Origin: Ooceraea biroi
Taxonomy: Eukaryota > Arthropoda > Insecta > Hymenoptera > Formicidae
NCBI RefSeq assembly: GCF_003672135.1
Contig: NC_039508.1
Span: forward strand, 10,427,945 to 10,491,944
Direction: 5' to 3'
DNA: 64,000 nt
Of the stretch, positions 26,601 to 39,200 are shown piece after piece; the first letter of the stretch is position 1, and each line of letters starts with the position of its first letter. The notes under the pieces are model-generated. The model did no database searches. It saw nothing but the letters and a program-made list of their open reading frames with translations, and had not been told where the DNA came from. The translations under genes were made by a program, and so were the position numbers.

Positions 26601-29555
26601 ACACTTTGCCCAAAATACTCTTCGAACTGGCTAGGATGATATCCTTGACCTCCTTCACGCTGGACGGCGACTTATCCTTGTTGCATTGATCGTGATCCTG
26701 ATTGTCGGTATTCAGACTCAAATGTAGCTTGTTCTTCAACGAGTCAATGCTGATATCATCCTTTTTATTGTCAAACGGATTCGATCTGCAAATATTGCGA
26801 ATCTGTAATCCTGCCTTTGCTCTTGCTCGTTGTGATCGTTTTACATTCGAGTTCGACTGATTGCACAATGTCACGGTGAGTGTACTTACCGTCGGTTGCT
26901 GTCCGCTTTGTTATTCTTCTGCTCGATCTGTTCCTTCTTCCGCAAGTTAATGATCTCCTGACCGAACAGCTGGACACTCACGTCCGTATTGTTGTCCGTG
27001 TTAAATCTGCCAATCATGTAAGAAGATTCGTCTGTTGTTTTGCCTATTTGATGTACCTGAAATAATTAATTTAGATATAATAGGATAGAAACAGGTGTAA
27101 TGATATGCTATTTTATTTTGAGTAGCCAAAGAAAAACAACAGTTATATATATAACACCTCTAGTTCGTGGCCGGTGAAATGCGCTCTCAATTGATACAAA
27201 TACGTCATCACGGCTAGTTTATCAGGTACAGTTAATATGTCCATGTCCGCCGGTTCGATAACTCTGGGTATTCCCAGAACCTCGCCGGCATCGAACGCTT
27301 TCTTGCAATTGCCCTTCACATCGTGCGGCAACAGCGAATCGATCTCCCTGCAAAGTTGCAATTTCCATATTGTCTGACATTAAGGTATCTTTGATCTATT
27401 GAGAGATCTATCTATACCCTAACATAATTTATTCAACCTTAATATTCTCATCGTTTCCTTAATTTGCACAATACTGTCGCAGTATACATATGTAAATACG
27501 TCGACCTTTCCGGTGTCAAAAATAATCCTCAAGATGTTGGCACGCGAGTCGCTCAACGCAGAACAATAACAATCTCAAAGTGTTTATTAATGGAACATGC
27601 GAATGAAATAACTGGCACACTACCAAGAATGCTCGCCGACATTTTTCCCCCAGGGAGGGACGGAAGAGAAACAAACTGTACGTGTCACGCTAATCAAGAG
27701 AATCCCTTTAAATGTACCTACATCAGATCGGGTCTGAAATTATGAATAATCGCGCAGAATGCCATTCCGTTTCGCCAAGATGTCGTCAAATTAGTGACTT
27801 TAACACCGGGATAGTCCCTCGTGACCTCCTTGCACCATTCCAGTAAATCCTGCCCAGGAGTAATCTCCTTCAGTCTCGGAACGTTTGCGTCGTTCTTCTT
27901 AAGGTCCAGCGGCTGCAACGGCAATCTCATCGTGCTGTGTTCAATGTTTTTGCTACAAAGATATTGCAAATCCGGATTATTATCGGGTTAGACGTGACAT
28001 TATGTTGATTAATAAGAAAAATAGAATAACAAAGTCTCTCATATTTAGTATTATCTTTCTTTGCATCAATATTAATCAATACTAATATATTTTTCTTTGA
28101 TCGTTTATTCGTACGTACTCATTTTCAACAGAAACGTTATCCTTCATGGGCGACTTTTCCTTTAGGGAGTCTCCGATTCCCGTTAGACTAATATCGCGTA
28201 TGAAATGTTCCCCGTCATTTACAGGGGTAGTATCATCCTTCGACAAGCTCGCCACTATTACAAACACAATTGCACGATTAATGAATAAACTCAATTTCGT
28301 GAATCATAAATACTCGCACTAAATTCTATGCCGGCAAATTAATTGTAAGAGTCATCAGCAAGACTCACCGCTTATGGGAGTGCTGGGTAATTCACTCTCA
28401 GTGAGACTGCTCGTCATTAGATCGAGCTGAGCCGAGATATCCAGAATCTCGTCCAGATTCTTTACCGACACCTCCTCAACGTCTTCGGGTATATCTTCGT
28501 TATCAAAATCATCTAACGGCGCGATGTCGCTGTTGTTGTTAACCGACATTAAACTAGCCATACTTTGCATATCCTCATCCCTGATGGATCAAGAATAGCT
28601 TAAGCTTTTGTGAAATTATTTGGAATGGATAGTGCAATCAAGAATGACAAGCGAACTCCGTGAACTGGCATGATTAATGAGATATGTTAATGAGATTGAA
28701 CTGTGCACTTACGTCGCCTTACCCTCCCGCAAAAACACGCATGACAAAGTACACTCGAGCGTAGCGCTAACGATCTTTTTAGAAGTTGGCTTTAAGTCTA
28801 ATTTGAGTTGTTGTTGACTAGATTCTAAAGTTGCATATTTCTTCATATTTATATTAGCAGCGGCTACATGACGCCTTTTGCCCGTTACCGAAACCTGCTC
28901 AAAAACGGAAATACATGTACCATTGTACTAGATGTGCACTTTTGAAAATATATACGAGCACTTTTTGTGCTTCTTACATCTTCGATGACAAACGTCCAAT
29001 CTTTGTCTTCTAGTTCATGCGTTCGCGGGTCTTTAAACAGCGTCACAGAAACCGTATGATTGTCAGGAACTGCCCAGCTGATAACACCTTTCAACGGATC
29101 GCTCAGACTCGGCTCCCAATCTAAGGGTTCCGAACTGACCCTTCTGCTTCGCCTTGTCCAAACAACGCTCAGCTTGTTTGGTTTCCTGTAGAATGTTATG
29201 GTACTCCTATATTTTCCTTACTGTCAGAACATGCTACTGCAATATCTCTATGCGATTACAAGACATTCAATTACTTCAATGTCACACTAACTGCAATTAA
29301 TTGAAAATGCGTTTAGCTAGTCTTCAAAAATATACAGTGACTGCACTCTGAACGTGTCATTTACATAAACAATAGGAGATCAGCATGATTTGTTCAGCCA
29401 GACAAAACTCTCGTTAGCGACAATAACTGACAATAAATTAAACACGCTCACCATTTCGTCGTCGTCTCCAGAGTAACCTCATGGTAGGAGACCGTGAACT
29501 GGAACTTGGCGGCTCTCTTGTTCACCCGTTGCAGGCGTTTCCAGACGGAACTCAT
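23632..29555 (-). CDS. Ehbp1: EH domain-binding protein 1 (EHBP1) homologue
   Basis: Adaptor between endocytic and recycling membranes and actin; the family binds EHD proteins and Rab8/10-type GTPases. Seventeen coding exons: 29555-29452, 29185-28978, 28894-28713, 28580-28369, 28254-28119, 27952-27722, 27347-27158, 27056-26890, 26785-26563, 26410-26240, 25358-25272, 25079-24966, 24848-24648, 24542-24393, 24307-24090, 23989-23801 and 23713-23632, totalling 954 residues. Domains: an N-terminal NT-C2 (about 1-165, starting MSSVWKRLQRVNKRAAKF); a calponin-homology domain (about 315-420, with QDLLEWCKEVT and SWRNGMAFCAIIHNF); one NPF tripeptide in RSNPFDN (about 479); a low-complexity acidic and serine-rich middle; a bMERB coiled-coil domain (about 795-930, ELEALEREQNQID to LLEELVSIVNKRDELV); and the terminal CVVQ, a CaaX prenylation box. 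All exon phases agree and the start is the only Met in front of the C2 domain. The gene is divergent from the HCFC1R1-like gene and convergent with the myosin. Confidence 0.95.
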
Positions 29556-31027
29556 GGTTGCTCAATGAAGCCGCGCTTTGTCCCTCCGGGATTGTCGCTC
29601 GCTCGGTGATCACTCGCTGCTCGCGAGGAGGTCTCACTGTCGGCACGCGAACAACGAGGCGCGCTTTGACATTTCTGCGACGCGAATCACGCACGCGATC
29701 CAACTAGACGCGACTGCCGTTCATTCCCGTAAACTTGACATTTACTTCGACACGCGTTACTCCTGGCACGCTCATACGTTCGAGATTTCGAACGATTTCT
29801 GCCGACCTCTCGCGCGCGCGGCTTCTTAAAGTGCTCGGAACGAGCGGGTTGTCAATCATACGACGTTTCGGACTATGTACCGTCTCTCTCAGTCTTGAAC
29901 AGTCCCGAACTGCCAATCTCCGACATTACTCGCTGTCACACGCTGCCATGACGAAAGTGTAACGAGAGTAGCGCAATCCACTTTCGACACTTTGGTGCTG
30001 TTAATCGGAGACTAGACGGTATCAAAATTTTGAATAAAATCTTTATTTAACCCGCCTTCGAATTATATTATTGTAAAATGAAAGCTTCTTATTTATGCTA
30101 GTTGTGCTACTTGAAATCGCGTCTGATCCAGTATGAAGTCATACTACTACTTTCATCTTTAGATCAACGACAGGATGGAGGCTTTGTAACGGAGTTTCGA
30201 AGAACTAAAACTGAGAGCGCGTTGTTCATATAGTTTTACTTTTTACTTTTATTACACAATATATAATAATAATGTATAATATTTACTCTTTTTGCTGGTT
30301 AATAAAGCTAAAACTGATGGCAGATGTTTAGCTAACCTCTAATCTATTGCCGATAAATTACCTACGCAGTCTGAAATTTCATTTAACTTCGGTGCAAGGA
30401 GTGTAAGGGGAGCACGTATTATGCTACAAGTGATAAGCAAACAAGTTTACAATTCGCAACCTGCAAGTGCCTACAAGTTACCTGCAAGGACAAACGACAA
30501 CAGATTCAACGAAGAGGATCGCCAATCGTAGCTATCTTTTTGGCAAATTTAGTGTACCGTTCATTGCACAGCGTTGAAATGAGAAACAATCATTACATCA
30601 TACGGTACGGAGACGTCTGGGTTTATGTCGCCTAACGTGAACACATCACGATAGTTTTACAACGCTCGTTAAATTGCGAACAGTGGCTATAGGTTAGCGT
30701 CCAGTCTCGAGGATTCGTCATTAATCGAATCGTAAAATTGCTTTGTTCTCGGTAATTTCGCGTGATTAAAAGAACGAACGTCGTGTCGTTCTTCGACGTT
30801 GTCCAATAACCTAACCTGGATCCATCAAAGCCACGAGCGGGCACGAGTAAAGGCACAACATCCAGTACACAACCAAGTACATCTCAAATGACGGTAGGCA
30901 AATTTAGTCCTCTTTCTGCAAGAATTTAAGAGAACAAGAGCATCTTGCTGTTGTTGTGAAAGAGAAAGAATCTTGTGCCACTGTGCGTGGCATCATGATA
31001 ATTAATTTGTATGCTCTTCAGAACACC
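29556..31027. other. Shared upstream region of EHBP1 and the HCFC1R1-like gene
   Basis: About 1.5 kb between two divergent start codons. The part nearest EHBP1 (29.56-29.96 kb) is CpG-rich and probably holds its 5' UTR and promoter. A 3' splice site (gctcttcag, ending 31021) lies just before the other gene's ATG, so at least one non-coding exon of that gene should lie in 30.3-30.95 kb. Short open frames here show no coding features. Confidence 0.5.
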
Positions 31028-31932
31028 ATGGATAGTGCGCATTTGTGCACACCACAGTCGATCTTTCAGCAGATGAACCAACAGAGCTCGCAGCAGCAAC
31101 AAGTTGGGCCTTGGGCACAGATACCGCAAGTACCGCCGATAAGTATCCCATGGAGGGCACCTTGCTCGCACCAACAAGAGTTGATCAGGTTCACTGGGGA
31201 CACCAATTCTGCCTTACACACCATTCAACAAGCGCAGAAACGAAAGTTGGAAACTCAGGATTTCGTAGATGTGTGAGTGTGTGGTATACTTTAGATATAT
31301 CTTAGCTATGACTACTCGCATGAGTATTTGTCTGACAAATTTGTGTACTGTTTTCCACATAGGCGCCAGAGGAAACAGTTTATAACAGCGGAGAAGATGA
31401 CTGCACATTTTAAAGGTCTGCATATTAGTGGCAATCATGATGAACCTAAGAGCTCACCCTCGACAGGGCGTGAGGGAGCGGATATGGATGTTGAAGTGGT
31501 GAACGCGACGAAAGGCGAACAAACAAACGATGCACATCCGAGATTGGTTCTTTCAGAGGAACTCAAGCGACTGAAGCCTATTCTGCCATCAACTTTTCTA
31601 TCTAAATTGTAAGCATGTATTTTCCGTTATTTAATTTAATTGAGAAGAAAGGAACAATTGGAGAGCACGTAATGCATTACAAGAAGCACATGTAATCCGT
31701 TACACTTTTTCAGACAACTGAATTTGTATAATCTTTATTTTTCAGAGAAAGACGATGCATGGCTCTGGTTCTTTGGGAACCGCCTAGCAAACATCTTCGC
31801 GTCCTTCCGACGAGAGACACTCCCACGCCAATTCCAAGTACATCGAACAATAATAATAACAATAACAACAATAACGATGCTACTCCCGATTTAAATAATG
31901 TATCGCCCCCGTTTGAGGCAATGGAATTATGA
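31028..31932 (+). CDS. HCFC1R1/HPIP-like small protein
   Basis: Three coding exons (31028-31272, 31363-31608, 31746-31932) encode 225 residues. The family member known from vertebrates, HCFC1R1 (HPIP), binds the beta-propeller of host cell factor HCF-1 and shuttles between nucleus and cytoplasm. The match rests on remembered family features: a KRKLE basic patch, then RKQFITAEKMTAHFKGLHI (vertebrate RKQFLSEENMATHFSQLSL), then an ALVLW…LRVL…DTPTPIPST stretch, and the identical C-terminus MEL-stop. The insect protein is longer, with a Gln-rich N-terminus and a ten-residue Asn tract (31837-31866) before the C-terminus. The vertebrate HCF-binding tetrapeptide DHPY is replaced by NHDEP. A leucine-rich stretch (about 31555-31610) could serve as an export signal. 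The assignment is by eye; an unrelated protein with similar short motifs is less likely. Confidence 0.65.
31837..31866 (+). repeat. AAY-type trinucleotide run coding for poly-Asn
   Basis: Ten consecutive AAT/AAC codons in the last coding exon of the HCFC1R1-like gene. The codons are mixed, which favours selection for or tolerance of an Asn tract over very recent slippage. Confidence 0.85.
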
Positions 31933-33246
31933 AAATCTCTGATTAGTACAGCGCGTTTCACATATATTAAAAGAAAAAAGAAAAAACAAAAATATGAATA
32001 CCGTATTCGGAAAAGTGAGAGCATCTCAATAATCTGGCGAGTGTGAAGTAGATTAGCGTAACGAGACGAGACGTGTTTCGCGATTTCTCCCATTGTATGA
32101 TAACGGCTTGAGTAATACTGTATTCGTGTGAATTTTAAATACGTCCGTAGTGTGCGTAGTTTCCTTTCGATAATCCTGAATGTACTTCGTGCCAGAGGAC
32201 TTCATTATGATCTTGCTGTTTAAGTGAAATATACCGTGTTTTTTTTAATTCGTTGCACATGTTATATCTATTTTTTTTTATATATCAACTTTATAGTTTT
32301 TTTATTTATATCGTTTACGTAGAGAGTAATGAGAAGTTATTATTACGTAATTATATACAAGTAATTATGTTAAATGGATATTATATAATAACGATACACC
32401 CGTGTCCGAGTGCATCATGCACGTACCATCCAGCGGGGAAGAGAGGATCAAATCGTGTTTGAAAAGTTATTCAACAAACAGCACGTATATCTGCGACTTT
32501 GATCCGTCATTTCTTTTTTTGTAATCATAAAGTAAGATTCTATGAAATTTATATGTTGCTAACAATAGTTTATCTGTTAATATTCTGTTTGCAAGATCGA
32601 GTGTATATGAAATTTTTAATTATTACAAAGCGATATAATGAGTGCTAATGTATAATATGTTGTGAGTTTATTGTGGATGTTTGAACACAAATATATGCTA
32701 ATTTTGCATTAAAATATGATTATGACATGACGAAGTTTCGCTAAAAATTTCTAAAAACACTTTCGCCTCTTCCGCTATTAAAACAAACAAACGTAACGGC
32801 ATAAGTTTCGCCTATATATGTTTATTTCTTGCATTTCTGTAAACAAATTTTATGTATCTTATTGCTTAAGTGTCTCGTTAAAGAAATGCCAACTTCATAT
32901 CGAAGATCAAAAACTCTCGTAATTCTGATAATGTTAATTATTTCCTATTTGTCGAGATTTCTTATTTAACTTAACGAATACTACCTACCTTGTAAGTTCT
33001 GAACCCTTTCTTTAATACCCTTGTGACACTTGTACTTTAATTGCTAATTAATTAACTTCCTTTTACAAACGGGAATCATTCAAAGAATTTTGCATAATTC
33101 TTGTAATTTAAACTGTGAGATGCATTTAACATTTATTTTTTAGACAAATATGCAATAAAGACGTTCAAAATAATGCATCTGACGATACAGTACGCTTATT
33201 GAATTCTTTAGAAAAATCTAAGAAATAAAGCTGTAGGTTTTTCTGC
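31933..33246. other. 3' UTR interval between convergent HCFC1R1-like and FAS genes
   Basis: AT-rich 1.3 kb between two converging stop codons. On the plus strand ATTAAA (32708-32713) and AATAAA (33154-33159, 33224-33229) could end the HCFC1R1-like transcript. On the minus strand TTTATT at 33132-33137 could end the FAS transcript. If the distal plus-strand sites are used, the two 3' UTRs overlap. No coding exon is supported. Confidence 0.5.
33132..33137 (-). promoter_or_regulatory. Candidate polyadenylation signal of the FAS gene
   Basis: Minus-strand AATAAA (TTTATT on +) about 110 bases after the FAS stop codon. Another copy lies at 32821-32826. Confidence 0.45.
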
Positions 33247-36200
33247 TCAAGTCCTCGTGCGCTCCTCGTGGTCTTCCTCTTCAAGTGGTCTGTCTTCCAG
33301 TATAAGCTTCTTAAATAGTTTAGGATCCTCGATTGGGTCTCCACCGATCACGGTTACAACTGTGTCACTGTCTACCATTGTAACGTGATTGCCTTCGATG
33401 TAATGCACTTCCACTTTGTCTCGCGTGATCTAAAAGATTTTTATCAAGTATTTTTACATAAAAAAAATTAACAGGCATTAATAAACAAGCGAAAAATGCC
33501 AATACCTTGCGTAGACCATAGTCTTCTTCCAAGGCCAAGGGGACAGATGGTTTCGTAGGTTTCAAAAGTGTTATGGGCGTTCGTAATTGTAAAGCCGAAG
33601 GATCATAATTTTTGAGAGCGACAACGTGTCTGTAAATCGTTGTGCACAGCGCTCTCTGATTCTCGACGGAAAGCGGCACACTGTCACGAGGAATATGCGA
33701 AATGAAGCTATCTAATTTCTTTTCCCAATTCGCGCATTTCTCGAGAGCTAGAAGTAGCTGCAAAGAAAGATACGAGGATGTTATTCCACGTCGATGGTAT
33801 AACGTCTAAATTAAAACCTGGATGGAATGTACACTCGAGAGTATTTTAACACCTGAAAGCAAAATTTACCTTTCCGCTCACACCGGGTTGTAACATATCC
33901 ATAATGCTGAGCAAAACGTTGTTTTGAAGCTCTTCCTGCGTGGAAGATGGCATGAATTGCTCTATCATTGCTTTTAGTAACTGAGGAGCACCATCAATCA
34001 GCACTAATCGGCCATTCAAGTTATGATCTTCCAATCTTTTCGCTAATTCGAGAGCGATCAATGCGCCATAAGAGTATCCAACTAAGGAGAACATTCTTTT
34101 CTGTTTCGCTATTGGTAAAACGTACTGAAAAATTCAACGATAAGTGTAAGTTTAGTTTGGTTCAAGAAAAATATAAAATTTGTTTCTTTTGTTTCTGTTG
34201 TTCTTACATTCTCGGCTATACACGTACCTGTAAAAGGTAATCGGCATATTCCGGTATGGACGTTAGGGTGGACTTGATATTGTTCGCTCCATATTGCAAG
34301 CACGTTACTCGAGGTCTAATTTTCGGAGCCAATGCATTAAATATGTGTCCGCAACCTTCTATTCCCGGTAACAAGAACACGTCGACCTTGCGCGAATCCT
34401 TCCTAGTCGGGAGTTCCATGCAGACTTCGGGAGTTATATTTTCGTCATTCACTTTTCGGATCAACAGGTGCATGTCGAATACTTCAGTCTCTTGTCCCTT
34501 GCCTTGCTCTTGCGTCTCTTCTACATCCTTACTGCGCATCTCCGCCAGTTTAGCGAAGGTCAAATTGCGGATATCTCGCGCGGTAAGGAACATATCAAAG
34601 TCTCGTTCTAACGACTGTTTAATCTCCACAGACATTATCGAATCCATTCCAAGTTCAGCCAGTGATGTATGCTGAGACACGGTTTGTATATCCCTCACAG
34701 CTGCAAAAGAAAGAGAAAATAAAGTATATAACATATACATATATAAATTATATATATTATATTACAGAATATATATTATGGAAGAAATTATATTTACCCA
34801 TAATATTCGCTACAGTCTCGACAATATTGGTAGCACAAGTGCTCGTGTCCTTCTTAGCCACCACCATGCTAGACACTACCGTCTGATCTTGCAACAAAAA
34901 TTCCTCCAACTTTTCAAGGCAGGAGGAAATTCTCTGTTGTTGAACACCGTTAATAATGAGTTCCTTGTTGCTGGCTTGCATGTTGTTAACAATACCAACT
35001 TCATCAATCGTACCAAATTCAATGGCCAATCCTGGTAAACCGTCCGCCACTCTTTCTTCGCAGATTCTCTCCATCACTGAATTAGCCATATTATAATTCG
35101 TCTGTCCAGGATTTCCTCTACTGCAAAAGAGTGAGGAGAACGCTACGAAATGTCGAAGTTGCGGGCACAGCTTTCTGGATAATTCGTCCATTCGCTTTGT
35201 CGACCAAGCCTTCTCCTTGAAGGACTGTTCGAATGATTCCGCCGTTTGATTCTTCAAGATGTTATCTCTGAGCGATGCAATGAGATTGAAAATAGCATCA
35301 ACCGGAGCCTGCTTCTCTGCGGATTTCAATATAAATTCGCAATCCTTGTGGTTCGAGGCGTCGGCGCCCGTGACGATGAGCACGTTCACGCCATAAGACT
35401 TCCATCGGTCGATCCTCGAACGCTGGTAACCAGTCTTCACTCCCGTCCTCGACGTTAACACCAGATTTCTGGCGCCTCGCAGTATTAGCCAGTCAGCTAA
35501 TTCCAATCCGACACCACCTAGCCCACCCAGAAGAAGATAACTTTTCTTGCTGTCGCAGTAATATCGAGGTAAAGCGAGAACAGGCTTCCCAATATTCTTC
35601 TCATCGCAGATCTTCAATATTATCTATAAAGGATACATGTACATATATATATATATATATATATAATGTCGACAAATTAATTACTTTTCCATTAATTCCA
35701 TCATTTTTCTTTGATAATATCTAACACAAAATTAAGGAGTACCGAGAATTGTACTTAGCATTTTCATAAAATTTCCTTTTTACCTTGCCTACGTGCTTCC
35801 TGGTCGTCATGTATCTGAAGGCCGTTGTTAGCTCCTCTCGTTCAAAAACTGTTCTGACAAGCGGCTTAACAGCTCCACTCTTAAGACCCTCAGCCAAAAG
35901 ATTACTCAGTTCCATCTTCTCTTGCGGATAGGAATGCACATTATCCAATATAATTCCATGGAAACTGATCTCCTTAAGGAATACCATCATTCCCAGAACA
36001 TTGTTCTGGGCAAGATCGAACTTGCCAATCTCCAAGAAACGACCGTTCTTCGTCACACAGCGAACTGACGCCTGAAGTTTCTCCTCGGCCAACGAGTTCA
36101 GAATAAGGTTCACCCCTTGGCCTTGTGTTCGCTGAAGTATCATTTGTTCAAAGGAGGTGTCGTTCGAATTACCTATGTGGTCATCCGGGATCGACGGGAA

Positions 36201-39200
36201 CTTCTCGCGTATGAATTTTCGTTTCTCAGGCGTGCCCACGGTGGTGAACACCTCGCAACCCTCATGAAGAGCGAGATGTATCGCCGCTTGGCCGATGCCA
36301 CCGGCACCGGAGTGTATTAGCACCTTGTGGTCCTTCTTCATCTCGCCGTTGATGTACAGCGCGTAGTAGCACGTAGCGTATACGCACGGCACGGTAGCTG
36401 CGTCCTCCAACGACCAATTGTCAGGCACGTACCAGCATAAGTCTTTATCGGCTACGATAACGTTTGCCATGCCTCTGAAAGTATTCGTTCACATGAATTT
36501 CTACTCCTAGACTATCACGTAGACATATGTCATCTGTTTCTTTAAAGTATGAGAAAATGATTGACTCCTCAATGGTCGTTTCTGACAATTCCGAAGAAAT
36601 ACAATATATCGGATAAAAAACCTTACCTGTTCTCACAAATCCCCATTACACGACGACCAGCTGCGTCAACGCCAGCAAAGTCCAAGCCAATCGCTATCTC
36701 GTCAAATCGATCGCGTCTCTCGTTTGAATTCACAATAAGCTTTCCCGTAGTCAACATGATATCTTTAAAGTTGAGAGACGAGTAGACAATATTGACTAGA
36801 CCCTGTTGATTATTACTGGGACGTATGGGACCTTCGACCCAATTAAGCGAGCTCAAATCGTTGCGGACCTATTTTTCACACATAAATAAAATAATGAAAT
36901 ATTCCGGCATTATTCTACATTTTCCATACATTTCTTCTATTTTTTTTTACATACCAATTGCTTAACAAACGCGTGCTGGACAGGTTTTGCTTTCTGGCTC
37001 GGTAGCGGTAGCTGTCTGTAAGAACCCCATACTTTGCCCGGCCGCAATACATTGATAGGCAAATCCAGCTGAATCTGTTCCGAATAGAAAGAATTCTGCG
37101 GAGAAAACGCAGGAGCCTTGCTGTCTTGTATCAAGACGCTTCGAATGATCTCTCCGCCTGGTTCTCTTCTCAGGCTGTTCACGAAGCCTAGCAAGCCGCA
37201 CTCGTAGTCGCCCTCGCCAACGAGTAATATTCTCACATTCTCCGTATTTTTACTTTCCGCATTCATAACAGAATTTAACTTTTTCAGCCAGCTGAATTCA
37301 TTGTTCTTAATATAAACTACTTCTGTTTTCCTGATCATCTCTTTCTTCTTTAAAAGTATAATGTTCTCCTTGCCAGTACTCTTTTCTAGGATTATGTCTA
37401 AATGATATTTTGAAAGTGCCGAGAGATTGTCAGGCTTGGGCGATTTCTCTCGCGTCAAGACGAAACCACCGTTCCTCAGTATTGACACAACCTGCTGCAG
37501 TTGGTCATTCTTGCTCTTCGTAAGGAGCTCGATACCGACAACCAGTGCCGCATCTTTTGATACTCTCCTTATATCTACGCGAGTCAGATCTGAAGGTAAC
37601 TCGCCCATGGCAAACCGATTTGATGCTAGACACACGTTCGCCTGAACGATAGGTGTATCATTTAAGATCTCGATGAGGATAGGTGACGCCAACTCGTTCA
37701 CTGCCACCTTATCAGAATTGTCAATCAATTCGATGGCTTTCATGTGGGCGGTTTGAAGACATTCAAGCGCGATGTGCGTCGACAATCTCATTGCTTCTTG
37801 CAGGGAAACCTGCGCTCCGTCGCGGTGCGCTACGAATTTGTGGTTTTCGAGGATCGGGTCAGCATGCATTAGTTGACGAGGTATGGCTGTAGATACGAGA
37901 GCTCGAATTTCAACTCCGCCTGACATAGCTATATTCCAGTCTTTGTAGACACGTACGGGAAGTTCTGTAACGAGAAGAAATTGCAATATAACACATAAAT
38001 ATCAATTTATTTATAACAAGAGAGGAGATGTGCATGAAAACTTACGTCTATCTACCGAATGAAGCTTTTGAACCTCTTGCTGATGAAGCTTAGTGTCAAT
38101 CACAATCTTTTGTATTCTCGTGACTAGGTAGAGATCTCTCGTGTCCATTCCCAGAAGCATCAGCTGCAGCATGCCATCGATAAACGTCACCCAGTTACCT
38201 GTCCAAGCGAGGTGTCCTTTTGTCATTGAAATCGACGTGCTCTTCAAGGAGCAGAAGGGACCCGCATACTGATAACCGCGTAGTCTGAACTCCTTGTAAA
38301 TGTCTTCAGTGTTCATTACTTCCTCCTCGTCGGTATCTTCTGGCAAAAGTGCGGGCGACACCTTTTCTGAAGGGGGATTCGGCGTGACGCGAATTAATCC
38401 GCTTACAATCGCAATGTCGTCTTCCGACACTTCGAATTTTCCAGTACCTGAGGAAGTTGTTAAAACTAATTAAAATATTCCAAAACTTCTTACAACGAAT
38501 CTTTAATAACAAAATATAATTACAAGCGATCCTAACAAGAATAATATCGTACACATATTAAACGTAGCTTCATGTGGGTGAGAACAACGGGCATACCTTT
38601 CTGAACCATCACCGTTAGTTGGGTTTCGCCTTCTTTCGGAAAATGCGTGGCACGCATGAAAGTGAGATCCTCGAAGACAACCGACAGGTTCGTGTGTGCC
38701 TCTGCTTGCAGCAGAGCCATCGTTTCCCAGACCATGCCAAGATACGCTACGGCGGGTATCAAATTCTTTCCGTCGAGGACATGATTGGTCATATATACAT
38801 GGTCTTCATTCTTCGGCGAGATAGTAACGATTCTCTCACCGGAAGTGACTTTCTTTTGCGTTTTGAACGACGTGACGTACCAATCATCAGAGTGTTCCCA
38901 TCTAGGAGCATGTAACGTTGCACAGTTAGTTTTCTAATCTACACCAATAGAGCAATAGTGAAGAATCTTCATGCAGCTTCTTCTCGTTTCTTATCAAGAT
39001 CTAGTCAAAATCTCTATGGACTTACCTAATAGAAGGAGAGATCATCGGGGTACCGCGGCTAACCGGATATTCGATAGGCGGATAGAGTTTAGCAATGTCT
39101 GGTTGCAATCCAGTGTTGTAAAGCTTGCCGATCGCTTGCAAGAAGACCTCCGCATTGTCCTTGTGGCCGCGCTGGGTGAGCGGAATGTTGGTGACGCCTG

